64,000 nucleotides of DNA from positions 496,001 to 560,000 of the forward strand of contig CAVVVP010000003.1 of assembly GCA_963751695.1 (NCBI GenBank), given 5' to 3'. The stretch is from SZUA-22 sp963751695. GTDB lineage: Bacteria > Bacteroidota > Ignavibacteria > Ignavibacteriales > Melioribacteraceae. The notes beneath the pieces are model-generated. The model ran no database searches and was not told where the DNA came from. It saw only the letters and a list, made by a program, of their open reading frames with translations. Each line of letters begins with the position of its first letter. Position 1 is the stretch's first letter. This document shows positions 27,864 to 36,538 of this stretch, one piece after another. The position numbers and the translations under genes were made by a program.

Positions 27864-28853
27864 TTATTTATTGGAACTTAGTAATTTCTTTAATGATCTT
27901 TGGCCTGATTCTTCGAAAATTGGAATTTCTAAAACAAACATACTACCCCTTCCAATCCCCTCGCTTATTACGTGTATTTTTCCTTGATGTACTTTGATAA
28001 TACTTTTTATCCAATATAATCCAAGCCCTGTTCCCTTTAGGTTTGGAATATCCTTGCGGTAAATTCTGTAAAATTTATTAAAAATATGTTTCTGCTCATC
28101 AACGGGAATACCAATTCCGTTGTCAATAAAAATCATCTGTGCTTTATTTCCAGAGTAAGATAACTTGACCTTAATTTTAATACCATTGATGGAATATTTG
28201 ATGGCATTATCGACCAAATTATCAATAACAATTTTCATTGCATTGGAATCTATTACACATTTTACATTGGGATTTCCTTCAATTGAAAAACTTTTATCAT
28301 CAAGCTTATATTGCTTTTTTGATCCAAGCAATAGTTTGGTAAATATATTTCCAAACACATAAACTTCAAAATTATGCGCGACCCTTTTTTGCTCGAGCGC
28401 TGATATCTCGAGGATTGAATCGATTAATTTCTGAAGTCTTTTCGCGTCTAGCAGCATACTTTTCAAAAACTCTTTCTGCTTTTCTTCTGGAACAGCTCTG
28501 CTTTTTAATGTTTGCAGATAAAGCTGAATAGATGCAAGAGGTGACTTAAGTTCGTGTGTAATGTTTGCAATGAAATTGTCATACATTTTGGTGAGATTTA
28601 TTTGCGCACCCAAATTTCTTATTAGAATAGACATACCAGTTGCAATTCCCACAATTAGGACTATACCACCTGAAAACACAAGAGCATTTGGTGTGTCAAT
28701 TGTTATTTGGGGAGAGAGTTGATCACCAACCTTCTCAAATATAATATAATTAGAAACATAGATGTAGATCCAGAGCCCTAGTAAACCCATCCAGGCAAGC
28801 TGAGCAAGAGCAAAGATTATTACATAATAAACAATCGAATCTTTCTTTTTCAT
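27864..28853 (-). CDS. Membrane sensor histidine kinase
   Basis: 329 residues. Two membrane helices (about 8-32 and 57-80) enclose only about 25 extracytoplasmic residues, so it probably senses something within the membrane or through a partner. HisKA box ITHELKSPLASIQ with His100; HATPase_c with N-box (DNLVDNAIKYS, 211-221), DNGIGIP (244-250) and GTGLGLYW (274-281). Cotranscribed with and upstream of the OmpR-type regulator. Confidence 0.95.
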   Translation of the reverse strand: MKKKDSIVYYVIIFALAQLAWMGLLGLWIYIYVSNYIIFEKVGDQLSPQITIDTPNALVFSGGIVLIVGIATGMSILIRNLGAQINLTKMYDNFIANITHELKSPLASIQLYLQTLKSRAVPEEKQKEFLKSMLLDAKRLQKLIDSILEISALEQKRVAHNFEVYVFGNIFTKLLLGSKKQYKLDDKSFSIEGNPNVKCVIDSNAMKIVIDNLVDNAIKYSINGIKIKVKLSYSGNKAQMIFIDNGIGIPVDEQKHIFNKFYRIYRKDIPNLKGTGLGLYWIKSIIKVHQGKIHVISEGIGRGSMFVLEIPIFEESGQRSLKKLLSSNK

Positions 28854-28964
28854 TCTATTTCAAATCATACTTAATAAATATCTGATTTTAATCGGATAAG
28901 TCCAACAAGCTTATAGTAGAATTTACATTCCTTTTACAAACAAAATGCAAATAATTAACCATAT

Positions 28965-28972
28965 TAATTTTG
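28965..28972 (+). promoter_or_regulatory. Bacteroidetes-type -7 element for the radical SAM gene
   Basis: TAATTTTG fits TAnnTTTG and would place the transcript start near 28979, 22 bases before the ATG at 29001. No TTTG -33 element is visible at the right distance, so support is partial. Confidence 0.4.
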
Positions 28973-29000
28973 AGAGGTTAATAAATATAAAGAGGTTAAT

Positions 29001-30479
29001 ATGAAAATATTATTAGTATACCCCAAAATTCCTCCTACTTTTTGGAGCTTTGAAGGTGCACTACAATTCATCTCAAAAAAGTCTGCTGAACCACCACTAG
29101 GATTAATTACAATTGCAGCAATGCTTCCAGAAAACTGGGATGTAAAATTGGTCGATATGAACGTTGAGGAGCTAGATGATAACAACATATGTTGGGCGGA
29201 TTATATTTTCATAGGCGCTATGAATGTTCAAATAAATTCATTCAGAGATGTTATTAGAAGAAGTAATATATTAGGGACAAAAGTTGTGGCTGGTGGTCCG
29301 CTAGTAACTCTACAACATAAAGAATTTCTTGGAGTTGATCATTTTGTACTCAATGAAGCAGAAATTACTCTTCCTTTGTTTTTAAATGATCTTAAAAATG
29401 GAAATCCCAAATTTGTCTATTCTACATCTGAGTATCCAGAATTGGCTAATTCCCCCGTTCCACGTTGGGAATTACTAGACGTTAAAAAGTATGCCTCAAT
29501 GAGTATGCAATATTCAAGAGGTTGTCCTTACGATTGCGAATTCTGTAGCATTACGATGCTCAATGGAAGAAGACCAAGAACAAAACTTAAAGATCAATTC
29601 ATAAATGAATTGAATATTTTATATAATATGGGCTACAGAGGACCAATCTCTATAGTCGATGATAATTTTATTGGCAACAAAGTAAAACTAAAAAAAGAGA
29701 TACTGCCTGAACTAATTAGTTGGTCCAAGGATAGAAAACATCCATATAACTTTATTACAGAAGTATCAATCAATCTAGCGGATGATGAAAAACTAACCGA
29801 TCAATTGGTGGATGCAGGATTTAACAGCATTTTTGTTGGAATTGAAACACCCAATAATTCGAGCTTATTAGAATGCGGTAAAAACCAGAACATGAAAAGA
29901 AACATGGTTGAATCTGTTCAAAAACTTCAAAAAAAGGGATTAATAGTCGCAGGTGGATTTATTGTTGGATTCGATAACGATACACCTGCAATTTTTGATG
30001 AACAAATAGACTTTATTAGAGACAGCGGAATTGTTTCTGCGATGGTAGGATTATTAAACGCCCCAGTGGGAACAAAATTGTTTAAAAGAATGGAGTCTGA
30101 AAATCGACTTTTAGAAAATTGGAGTGGTAACAATATGGATGGTTCCATAAATTTTACTCCTAAAATGAACTATAGTCAACTTTTAAGTGGTTATACAAAA
30201 ATATTGAAGACAATTTATGCTGATCAAGAATACTATATGAGGATTAAGAAGTTTCTCAAAAACTATAAGATACCAGAGTGGGGAATTAAGACTATTTCAA
30301 TGAATGAGGTGCGAACCTTTTTTAAATTAATTTGGAAGCTAGGATTTGTTGATAATAGCAAACTCTATTTCTGGAAGCTATTATTCTACAGTGTTTTTAA
30401 GTGTCCGCAAAAATTTGTTATTGCGATGACATGTGCAGTATATGGATATCATTTTAGATCAATAGTTAAGGGAATTTAA
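29001..30479 (+). CDS. Radical SAM protein with N-terminal cobalamin-binding-like domain and DUF4070-type C-terminus
   Basis: 492 residues, cytoplasmic. Residues 1-140 have the B12-binding Rossmann fold (KILLVYPKIPP, VVAGGPLVTL). The radical SAM barrel follows with the cluster motif C175-x3-C179-x2-C182 (SRGCPYDCEFC), SIVDDNF and FVGIETPN. The C-terminal 150 residues match the DUF4070-type extension. At the place of the cobalamin DxHxxG motif the sequence is VDMNVEEL, so the axial His is absent. The substrate is unknown; members of this architecture act as methyltransferases or ring-modifying enzymes. AAAGAGG precedes the start. Confidence 0.88.
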   Translation: MKILLVYPKIPPTFWSFEGALQFISKKSAEPPLGLITIAAMLPENWDVKLVDMNVEELDDNNICWADYIFIGAMNVQINSFRDVIRRSNILGTKVVAGGPLVTLQHKEFLGVDHFVLNEAEITLPLFLNDLKNGNPKFVYSTSEYPELANSPVPRWELLDVKKYASMSMQYSRGCPYDCEFCSITMLNGRRPRTKLKDQFINELNILYNMGYRGPISIVDDNFIGNKVKLKKEILPELISWSKDRKHPYNFITEVSINLADDEKLTDQLVDAGFNSIFVGIETPNNSSLLECGKNQNMKRNMVESVQKLQKKGLIVAGGFIVGFDNDTPAIFDEQIDFIRDSGIVSAMVGLLNAPVGTKLFKRMESENRLLENWSGNNMDGSINFTPKMNYSQLLSGYTKILKTIYADQEYYMRIKKFLKNYKIPEWGIKTISMNEVRTFFKLIWKLGFVDNSKLYFWKLLFYSVFKCPQKFVIAMTCAVYGYHFRSIVKGI

Positions 30480-30513
30480 CAAAATTTGTTCTTAGTATAA
30501 ATATTCCCTTTTT
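30468..30513 (+). terminator. Possible terminator after the radical SAM gene
   Basis: AAGGGAAT (30468-30475) pairs with ATTCCCTT (30503-30510), enclosing a smaller hairpin AACAAA/TTTGTT and followed by Ts. The long loop makes it only moderately convincing. Confidence 0.4.
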
Positions 30514-30597
30514 CTAAAACGTGACACAAAATCTCATTTTAGTAACTGTCGTTTTGGTTAAAATTTAGAAAACATTGATATTTAGCAGGGTATTGAA

Positions 30598-30612
30598 TGG
30601 CATCATAATTGT
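30598..30612 (+). promoter_or_regulatory. Sigma-54-like -24/-12 sequence upstream of a small gene
   Basis: TGGCAT-N5-TTGT matches the consensus TGGCAC-N5-TTGC at 13 of 15 positions counting the spacer, with the GG doublet at -24 intact and GT instead of GC at -12. It predicts a start near 30624 and a leader of about 36 bases before the GTG at 30660. Confidence 0.4.
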
Positions 30613-30659
30613 AAAACTGAATGAACAATTTAAACTCAACCAATTCATTGGAGGAGAAA

Positions 30660-30860
30660 GTGTTAGTTCATTATGATAGTTCAATTATTGCGAATATTCT
30701 ACTGAAGGAAGTTATAAGAGAAATGGGATTTAGTGGAAATTCGTTAAAAAATTTAAGAATTGATCAAAAAATAATCGAAAAATGTAAAAAATTGATCGAT
30801 AAAAGGTTTAAAGACGAGAGCTTTAGAAACGAATTAAAACGCTCTTTATCTTCATTTTAA
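30660..30860 (+). CDS. Small protein of unknown function (66 aa)
   Basis: The GTG at 30660 has a perfect GGAGGAG ending 3 bases before it, whereas an in-frame ATG at 30621 has none, so the GTG is preferred. The product starts MLVHYDSSIIANILLKEVIREMG and continues as basic, helical sequence ending FRNELKRSLSSF. There is no signal peptide. No family recognised. A sigma-54-like sequence lies just upstream. Confidence 0.6.
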   Translation: MLVHYDSSIIANILLKEVIREMGFSGNSLKNLRIDQKIIEKCKKLIDKRFKDESFRNELKRSLSSF

Positions 30861-30887
30861 TTCAAATGTACACAAAACCCAGAATGA

Positions 30888-30908
30888 AGAATTTTCAACG
30901 AAAATTCT
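30888..30908. terminator. Hairpin between convergent genes
   Basis: AGAATTTTC pairs perfectly with GAAAATTCT over 9 bp with a 3-base loop, between the small + gene and the M61 gene on -. It is AT-rich and lacks a clear T-run on either side. Confidence 0.35.
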
Positions 30909-30909
30909 A

Positions 30910-32736
30910 TTACCTTTCTAGATTTTTCATCCAAGCAACTCTGTATTGAAGCTGCTCGTCGGTAGGATTTTCCATTTCCTCAAAAATATGCTTAGTTTTC
31001 CTTTGTAGCAATACTCCACTAATTATAATTTCTTTATTATTACGATTAACTACTAAATCAAAAGGATCACCAACACTCATTTTAAAAATTTTCTCAGCAA
31101 TTCCACGAGCAGATTGCATGGTTACTTTTTCACCAAGAGCTTCGATTAGAACGTCATTCTCTTTCAAACCAAATTTTTTAGCTTCATCACTAATACCAAT
31201 AAGAATAACTTGTTTGTCTTCATTCATGGAAATACTAGCACCAATTGTCGGACGAGAATCTTCTGATTCTACCTCATGGATGTAGCTATATCCGAGTTTA
31301 TTCATATACTCCACATAGGGAAGTGATTTTGATCCACGGATATAGTAATCAATAAACTGCTCAATCTCTGGGTAAGTCATCTCAACAATGATATCAAAAA
31401 AGCCATTTTCGGGAAACGGTTTGTCCTTTCCGTATCTCACAAGAAGATCAATATAGACCTCTCGCCACCCTCTCGTTCCTCCAGAAAGCTCAAGGAGTCT
31501 AAGATCCAACATCGCAGCTGTAATAGCTCCACGATTGTAGAAATTTATGAACTGATCATTAATGCTATCTTGATAAACACCTTTACTCATTTCCGTTAGG
31601 CTGATATTTGGATCATACATATCATTGATTCTGAGTTTTCTAGAAAATTGCTCGAGATATTCTTCTGGAGTTGTAATGCCACTTCTCAATTGCATTATAT
31701 CGGAAACCCATTCCGTAACTCCTTCATAAAGCCAGATGTGCTGAGAGGCAGTAGGAACTTCAAAATTATAGGTATGAATTATTTCGCTGCATAAATTAAG
31801 CGGAGTTAAAATATGCATAAACTCATGAGCCATTGCGCTTCTTATACCTGGTAATCCTCGAATAGACATGGGTTGCACGTAAAAAGAGCTATAAGAATGT
31901 TCAAGAGCACCACCACCCATCAATCCATTTATTTGATAGTACTGCCAATCGAATAAAAGCATTAAAAAGGTATATCTATCTACAGGAGCATAGGTAATGA
32001 ACTCTTTTGATGACTGAAGCACTTCGTTAGCAAGGGATAATATTTTATTCGCGGTAATTGCACTATCTGATGCAAACACATATACCCCAACGTCAATCTC
32101 ACCGACTTTTGTAAACGCAGTAGATAGTTCTCCCATTAGTATAGGTGAATCTGCTAGGCGATCATAAGTTTCAGACACATAGAAACCATTCTCATCTTTT
32201 TTCAATGAAGTACCCAAAATCCAATCAGAATCGTACTCTAATTTAAGTTTCGATGGATATGACTGCAAATCCTTAAAATAGCCCAGTACGGCAAAAGTAT
32301 TAATAGCCACATAGTGACTATCAATTCCAGAACCGCTCATAGGCATCGGATAATTTTTATCTAAATCAGCATCAAATGTATCGTTAATTTTGTATCTGAT
32401 TTCAGAAAGTTTGGAGATGTTGTTAATTTTCCATTGATTTGTTGAAATTTGTTCGATTCCTAATTTATTCCCATCATCATCAAATGCATCGAAGGATTCA
32501 ACAAATCTACCAAAATCCATTACTTGATATGTGCCCGGAACAGTGGCTGGAAAATTATAAACATTGTTCTCTTCAGTCAGATTGCTAGCTGAAACCGTAA
32601 CATGAAAAAGATCATCACCTAGTTCAGTAACGTCGATACTATAAATAATTTGCGGTTGTTGGTTTGTGTTTGTTGTGGTTTGCGAACTGCAGCCGACGAT
32701 GAAAATAATGGAAAGAATAAAAAATAATCTTCTCAT
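30910..32736 (-). CDS. M61-family metallopeptidase lipoprotein with PDZ domain
   Basis: 608 residues with a lipoprotein signal (IFIVGC, Cys16). N-terminal beta domain, then a thermolysin-like catalytic domain: GGALEHSYSS (275-284), the zinc motif HEFMH (304-308) and the third ligand Glu338 in LYEGVTEW. A PDZ domain occupies about 485-580. This is the layout of the glycyl-aminopeptidase-like M61 family. It is the last gene of the 11-gene run on -, separated from the MCE gene by 120 bases that contain a possible internal -7 motif TAAATTTG (32812-32819, -). AGGAAAG precedes the start. Confidence 0.9.
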   Translation of the reverse strand: MRRLFFILSIIFIVGCSSQTTTNTNQQPQIIYSIDVTELGDDLFHVTVSASNLTEENNVYNFPATVPGTYQVMDFGRFVESFDAFDDDGNKLGIEQISTNQWKINNISKLSEIRYKINDTFDADLDKNYPMPMSGSGIDSHYVAINTFAVLGYFKDLQSYPSKLKLEYDSDWILGTSLKKDENGFYVSETYDRLADSPILMGELSTAFTKVGEIDVGVYVFASDSAITANKILSLANEVLQSSKEFITYAPVDRYTFLMLLFDWQYYQINGLMGGGALEHSYSSFYVQPMSIRGLPGIRSAMAHEFMHILTPLNLCSEIIHTYNFEVPTASQHIWLYEGVTEWVSDIMQLRSGITTPEEYLEQFSRKLRINDMYDPNISLTEMSKGVYQDSINDQFINFYNRGAITAAMLDLRLLELSGGTRGWREVYIDLLVRYGKDKPFPENGFFDIIVEMTYPEIEQFIDYYIRGSKSLPYVEYMNKLGYSYIHEVESEDSRPTIGASISMNEDKQVILIGISDEAKKFGLKENDVLIEALGEKVTMQSARGIAEKIFKMSVGDPFDLVVNRNNKEIIISGVLLQRKTKHIFEEMENPTDEQLQYRVAWMKNLER

Positions 32737-32856
32737 CTACTTTCCTATAAGTTGTTTATGTGCCAATAATTTGGACGAACTGAAAGCAGTAATGTTCAGG
32801 CAAAGAGACACCAAATTTAGAAAAGAATCTGCAATAATGAAGATGGCGAAAAAGAA

Positions 32857-33897
32857 CTATTCCCTCAATTCTTCAACATCCACACCAAGTTCTCTGAGTT
32901 CTTCGATTTTATTCTCGAGCAAGTCGTTTTGTTTTTTAAGCTCTTCAATCTGTTCATCAATAGCTTTTTGATAATCAATCTGGTTCCAATATCCTCGTTC
33001 TTCAAAGTAACCTTTGAACAGCCAGTTATGTTTTAACGCCTCCATATTTTCTGCAAACGAACTTAAGCCTTGACGCGCAGACTCGCTTGTTGAAACTAAG
33101 TTGGCTATCATAACTCTAACAGAATCGTAAGAGTCTTTATCATTAATTAGTTCTCCAACAAAACCTTCTCCCCGATCAACTTTTGTTAAGATATTTTTTA
33201 CTGAAACAATAGCAGTATCAATATCATTAAATGCAACTTTTGCAGCCTTTGTTGTTTCTTCTATTAATCCAGCGATATCATCTAAAGTAAGAGATACTTT
33301 TTCAAGATCCTTGTTGGCTGTTTGAACCAGTTCCACCGTTGATTCATACAGCTCTGCATCATTAATCAATTTTCCAACAGAACCATTGCCTTTATTTACT
33401 TTATTGACAATTTCAGAGAAATCTTTTGTAATATCTCGCATATAGGTGATTATTGCTTGAGAATCTTCCATTAATTGGGTTATGTTCATTGGGGTTTTGG
33501 ATTTAATAAAACTTCCCTCATCTGCTACAGGTTGATCCGGTGAGCCGGGAGTAATTGCAATTATTTTTTTACCAACAAGCCCCTCAGTCTGAATTGAGGC
33601 CTCGCTATCAATTCTAATAAAGTGTCTTAATTCTTCCTCAATCCGCATAGTTACGATTACTGAGCCCACTGAATCATCGGCAAGCACAATACTACTGACA
33701 CTTCCAATTGTATACCCGCTTAATCGAACCGGCGCACCAGATTTTAAACCCTCTATGTTTAAAAATTTTGATTGTATATTGATGCTGGTAACAAAAAGAG
33801 ATTCTTTATTCCCAATCATAAAAATTGATAGAACAATTAACACGGTTCCAACAAAAATAAACAGGCCTAAACGAGCTCCCTCTAGATGCTTGAACAT
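32857..33897 (-). CDS. MlaD-type MCE-domain protein
   Basis: 346 residues. One N-terminal membrane anchor (about 10-27), then a single MCE domain (about 38-116: FLNIEGLKSGAPVRLSGYTIG, ending IIAITPGSP), then a long helical region with coiled-coil character ending in a heptad-rich tail (EQIEELKKQNDLLENKIEEL). In Mla-type systems the MCE protein forms a hexameric ring that passes lipid between the permease and the other membrane. It is 22 bases behind the ATPase gene. No MlaB- or MlaC-like gene is adjacent. Confidence 0.9.
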   Translation of the reverse strand: MFKHLEGARLGLFIFVGTVLIVLSIFMIGNKESLFVTSINIQSKFLNIEGLKSGAPVRLSGYTIGSVSSIVLADDSVGSVIVTMRIEEELRHFIRIDSEASIQTEGLVGKKIIAITPGSPDQPVADEGSFIKSKTPMNITQLMEDSQAIITYMRDITKDFSEIVNKVNKGNGSVGKLINDAELYESTVELVQTANKDLEKVSLTLDDIAGLIEETTKAAKVAFNDIDTAIVSVKNILTKVDRGEGFVGELINDKDSYDSVRVMIANLVSTSESARQGLSSFAENMEALKHNWLFKGYFEERGYWNQIDYQKAIDEQIEELKKQNDLLENKIEELRELGVDVEELRE

Positions 33898-33919
33898 ATT
33901 ATTCTCCTAAACTGAAACT

Positions 33920-34654
33920 CTAGTCAGTTAAGACTTTGTTACTGAAAAAATTATTTAGAAACTTATCTTCTGAATTTGTCATTTCGTCAATTTTACCTTC
34001 AAACACTATCTTCGCATCATTAAGCATAATTGCTCTATCTGCAATTATTTCTGCGCATAACAAATCATGTGTAACTATAATTGATGTCATCTTCAATTTT
34101 TTTTGTAAACTCAATATTAGTACACTAATTTCTTTTGAAGTTATTGGATCTAATCCTGTTGTTGGCTCGTCATAAAACATTAGAGCAGGCTCTGTGATAA
34201 TTGATCTAGCAAGTCCAATTCTTTTTCTCATTCCACCCGAAAGCTCTGAAGGCATTTTACCAACAGCTTCTTCTAGACCCACAAGTTCTAATGTGTGAGT
34301 AACTTTATAATCAACTTCGTCTTGAGAAAAGTTAAAATTTCTTTTTAATGGAAACTCAAGATTTTCTCTGACACTCATAGAGTCATATAGAGCGGCACCC
34401 TGAAAGAGAAAACCTAAATTTTTTCTAAAATGATTCAACTCTTTTCTTGAAAATTCAATTACATTTTCTCCGTTCACGAAGATATTTCCATAATCTGGTT
34501 TAAGTAAACCCACGATACACTTAAGCAAAACGCTTTTACCTGTACCACTTTTCCCGAAAACCACCAGGTTTTCACCTTCATTAACATGCATAGAGATATC
34601 CCTCAAAACATGAAGATCTCCAAAGCTCTTCGAAAGGTTGGCTATTTCTATCAT
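33920..34654 (-). CDS. MlaF-type ABC transporter ATPase
   Basis: 244 residues from the ATG at 34654, which overlaps the permease stop codon (ATGA); a TTG 21 bases upstream is possible but less likely. Walker A GKSGTGKS (34-41), Q-loop Gln85, signature LSGGM (138-142), Walker B ending in Asp162-Glu163 (MFYDEPTTGLDP), and the switch His in IIVTHD. It energises lipid movement by the MlaE-type permease and MCE protein encoded on either side. Confidence 0.93.
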   Translation of the reverse strand: MIEIANLSKSFGDLHVLRDISMHVNEGENLVVFGKSGTGKSVLLKCIVGLLKPDYGNIFVNGENVIEFSRKELNHFRKNLGFLFQGAALYDSMSVRENLEFPLKRNFNFSQDEVDYKVTHTLELVGLEEAVGKMPSELSGGMRKRIGLARSIITEPALMFYDEPTTGLDPITSKEISVLILSLQKKLKMTSIIVTHDLLCAEIIADRAIMLNDAKIVFEGKIDEMTNSEDKFLNNFFSNKVLTD

Positions 34655-35460
34655 CCTACTGATGGCCAAATCCAAACTGTTATTTTTACTAATACCATAT
34701 CAGAAATAAGAATCAGTAATGAAGACATTACTACTGCTGTTGTTGAGGCTCTTCCAACTCCCTCAGTACCTCCGTCAGCAGTATATCCTTTATATGAACC
34801 GACAATGCCAACAATATACCCGAAGAAGAAAGTTTTAGACAATCCTGGAATAAGATCACCAAATGTAAGAGAGTCAATTATTGAGCTAGTATAATAAATC
34901 ACATTCATCGGTTCTGATAGTGTTATGGCGATGAATCCACCAATAAGAGCAATAAATATTACATATATCGAAAGTATTGGTAGAATCATAGTTGTTGCTA
35001 TAACGCGTGTTACAACCAAATATTTGAAAGGATTTACGGCGGATACGTCCATTGCATCAATTTGTTCGGTAACCCTCATTGATGAAAGCTCAGCCCCAAT
35101 ACCGGAACTTACTCTACCCGCAAAAATTATTGCAGTTAGCACAGGCCCCAATTCTCTTACCACTGAAAGAGCAACCGTTGATGGTAGAAAATCAGTAGCT
35201 CCAAATCGTTCCATTACAGGATATGACTGAAGCGCAAGAACAAACCCCAGAATGAAACCCATTATACTTACAATTGGAAAAGTTTTAACACCAAGCTCAA
35301 TCATATGCTTTTTTATTTGAGCAATTTCATAAGGTGGGATGACAGATTGCTTTAAAAACTCAACATTAAATAATGTCAATCCGGAAATATTTGCAAAGAA
35401 AGCATAAAGTCTTTCACTTCTTGATGGATTTTGTTTGTATTTAATTTGAGGTAAATTCAT
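34651..35460 (-). CDS. MlaE-type ABC transporter permease
   Basis: 269 residues, inner membrane. Typical MlaE/YrbE family features: an N-terminal interface helix followed by five or so membrane helices, the conserved loop AGRVSSGIGAELSSMRVTEQ, and FGATDFLPSTVALSVVRELGP before it. It forms the membrane core of the lipid transporter with the MlaF-like and MlaD-like products downstream, to whose genes it is coupled. Confidence 0.93.
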   Translation of the reverse strand: MNLPQIKYKQNPSRSERLYAFFANISGLTLFNVEFLKQSVIPPYEIAQIKKHMIELGVKTFPIVSIMGFILGFVLALQSYPVMERFGATDFLPSTVALSVVRELGPVLTAIIFAGRVSSGIGAELSSMRVTEQIDAMDVSAVNPFKYLVVTRVIATTMILPILSIYVIFIALIGGFIAITLSEPMNVIYYTSSIIDSLTFGDLIPGLSKTFFFGYIVGIVGSYKGYTADGGTEGVGRASTTAVVMSSLLILISDMVLVKITVWIWPSVG

Positions 35461-35551
35461 GCAATTATTAGAAATATAAGAATTACTAAAAATAACAAAG
35501 ATGTGTATTAGTTACATCATTAATATAAACTTTCAGAAGATGATAAGAGAT

Positions 35552-35911
35552 CTAAAATGCGTTCAATATGTGCTCTATCTCTGCTTGTTCGTTACCCCTT
35601 AGCAGAACCCCGACAACATCAAACCTACAATCTGTGTCTGTAATATTTTTATCAACAAGGTATCCCTCAGCAATTTTTCGAATTTGTCTTTGTTTACTTT
35701 TTGAGATTGCTGAAATGGGAGGACCAAACTCTAGATTTTTTCTAGTTTTTACTTCTACAAATACGAGCACATCGTTATCAAAAGAAATTATGTCTATCTC
35801 ACCATGCCCATATCTATAGTTTCTCTCGACAATTTTGAAATTCTTTTCTACAAGAAAATCACAAGCGTAATCTTCTCCCTTGTTTCCTGTATGTTGCCTA
35901 AAAGTTGCCAA
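35552..35911 (-). CDS. YraN/UPF0102 nuclease-fold protein
   Basis: 119 residues, the family length. It has the restriction-endonuclease-like core of UPF0102: GNKGEDYACDFL near the N-terminus, HGEIDIISFDNDVLVFVEVKTR in the middle with the D-ExK acidic/Lys pattern, then a helical basic segment. Function in the cell is unsettled. Its start abuts the rnhB stop codon, a pairing (rnhB-yraN) seen widely in bacteria. Confidence 0.92.
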   Translation of the reverse strand: MATFRQHTGNKGEDYACDFLVEKNFKIVERNYRYGHGEIDIISFDNDVLVFVEVKTRKNLEFGPPISAISKSKQRQIRKIAEGYLVDKNITDTDCRFDVVGVLLRGNEQAEIEHILNAF

Positions 35912-36538
35912 CTATAATTCCACAAACAATGATCTTTGATCTAATATTTTTCCTAAAAAACTTTTCCGATGTAAGAAGGTAATGCCGTGAGTTTTTATAG
36001 CCTCAACGTGTTGCCTTGTTCCATATCCCTTATTCTTCTCCCAGTGATATTCTGGAAACTGTTGTGACGCCTGACACATTATTCGATCCCTAGTAACCTT
36101 TGCAATTATTGAAGCGGCAGCAATTGAAAACGAGGCGCTGTCACCCTTAATAACAGATAGAGTTTTTTTGTTAGTTTCAAAAGAGCGATTTCCATCTATC
36201 AATATCAAGTCAGCCATTATTGATAAATTACCCACGGCCTGCGACATGGCCTCCATTGTCGCTTGCAAAATGTTTATTTTATCAATCTTTTTTTGATCAA
36301 CTATTCCAATACCATAAGAAAGAGATTTTGATATAATCTCATCAAACAATCTATAACGAGACTTTTCCGATAATTTTTTAGAATCGTTTACTCCAACAAT
36401 AATAGTACCATTATCAAACATTACCGCAGCAGCTACAACAGGACCAGCTAATGGGCCTCTACCAGCCTCATCAACACCAGCGATTAATTTGATGTTTGAA
36501 TTAATAAACGAATTATCAAATACCTTTAATTTGTTCAG
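35912..36538 (-). CDS. rnhB: Ribonuclease HII, apparently initiated at CTG
   Basis: Removes RNA from RNA-DNA hybrids and single ribonucleotides. The catalytic motif AGVDEAGRGPLAGPVV lies upstream of the first in-frame ATG (36421), so that ATG cannot be the start. Reading back, the frame has no ATG, GTG or TTG before it reaches the UbiA gene; it does have CTG at 36538-36536 overlapping the UbiA TGA, with GGAG 6 bases upstream. Starting there gives 208 residues (LNKLKVFDNSF...), the normal family length, with DEAGRG at 23-28, DSKKLSEK, and the C-terminal KGYGTRQHVEAIKTHG and HRKSF. ATT codons are the only other near-cognate choices and have no ribosome binding site. Confidence 0.88.
   Translation of the reverse strand: MNKLKVFDNSFINSNIKLIAGVDEAGRGPLAGPVVAAAVMFDNGTIIVGVNDSKKLSEKSRYRLFDEIISKSLSYGIGIVDQKKIDKINILQATMEAMSQAVGNLSIMADLILIDGNRSFETNKKTLSVIKGDSASFSIAAASIIAKVTRDRIMCQASQQFPEYHWEKNKGYGTRQHVEAIKTHGITFLHRKSFLGKILDQRSLFVEL

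Noticed and set aside
32737..32856. Possible small gene between the M61 and MCE genes
   Set aside because: No frame with a start, ribosome binding site and plausible product; only a candidate -7 motif.
34586..34894. Open frames on + over the Mla-type permease and ATPase genes
   Set aside because: They lie antisense to strongly conserved MlaE/MlaF sequences.
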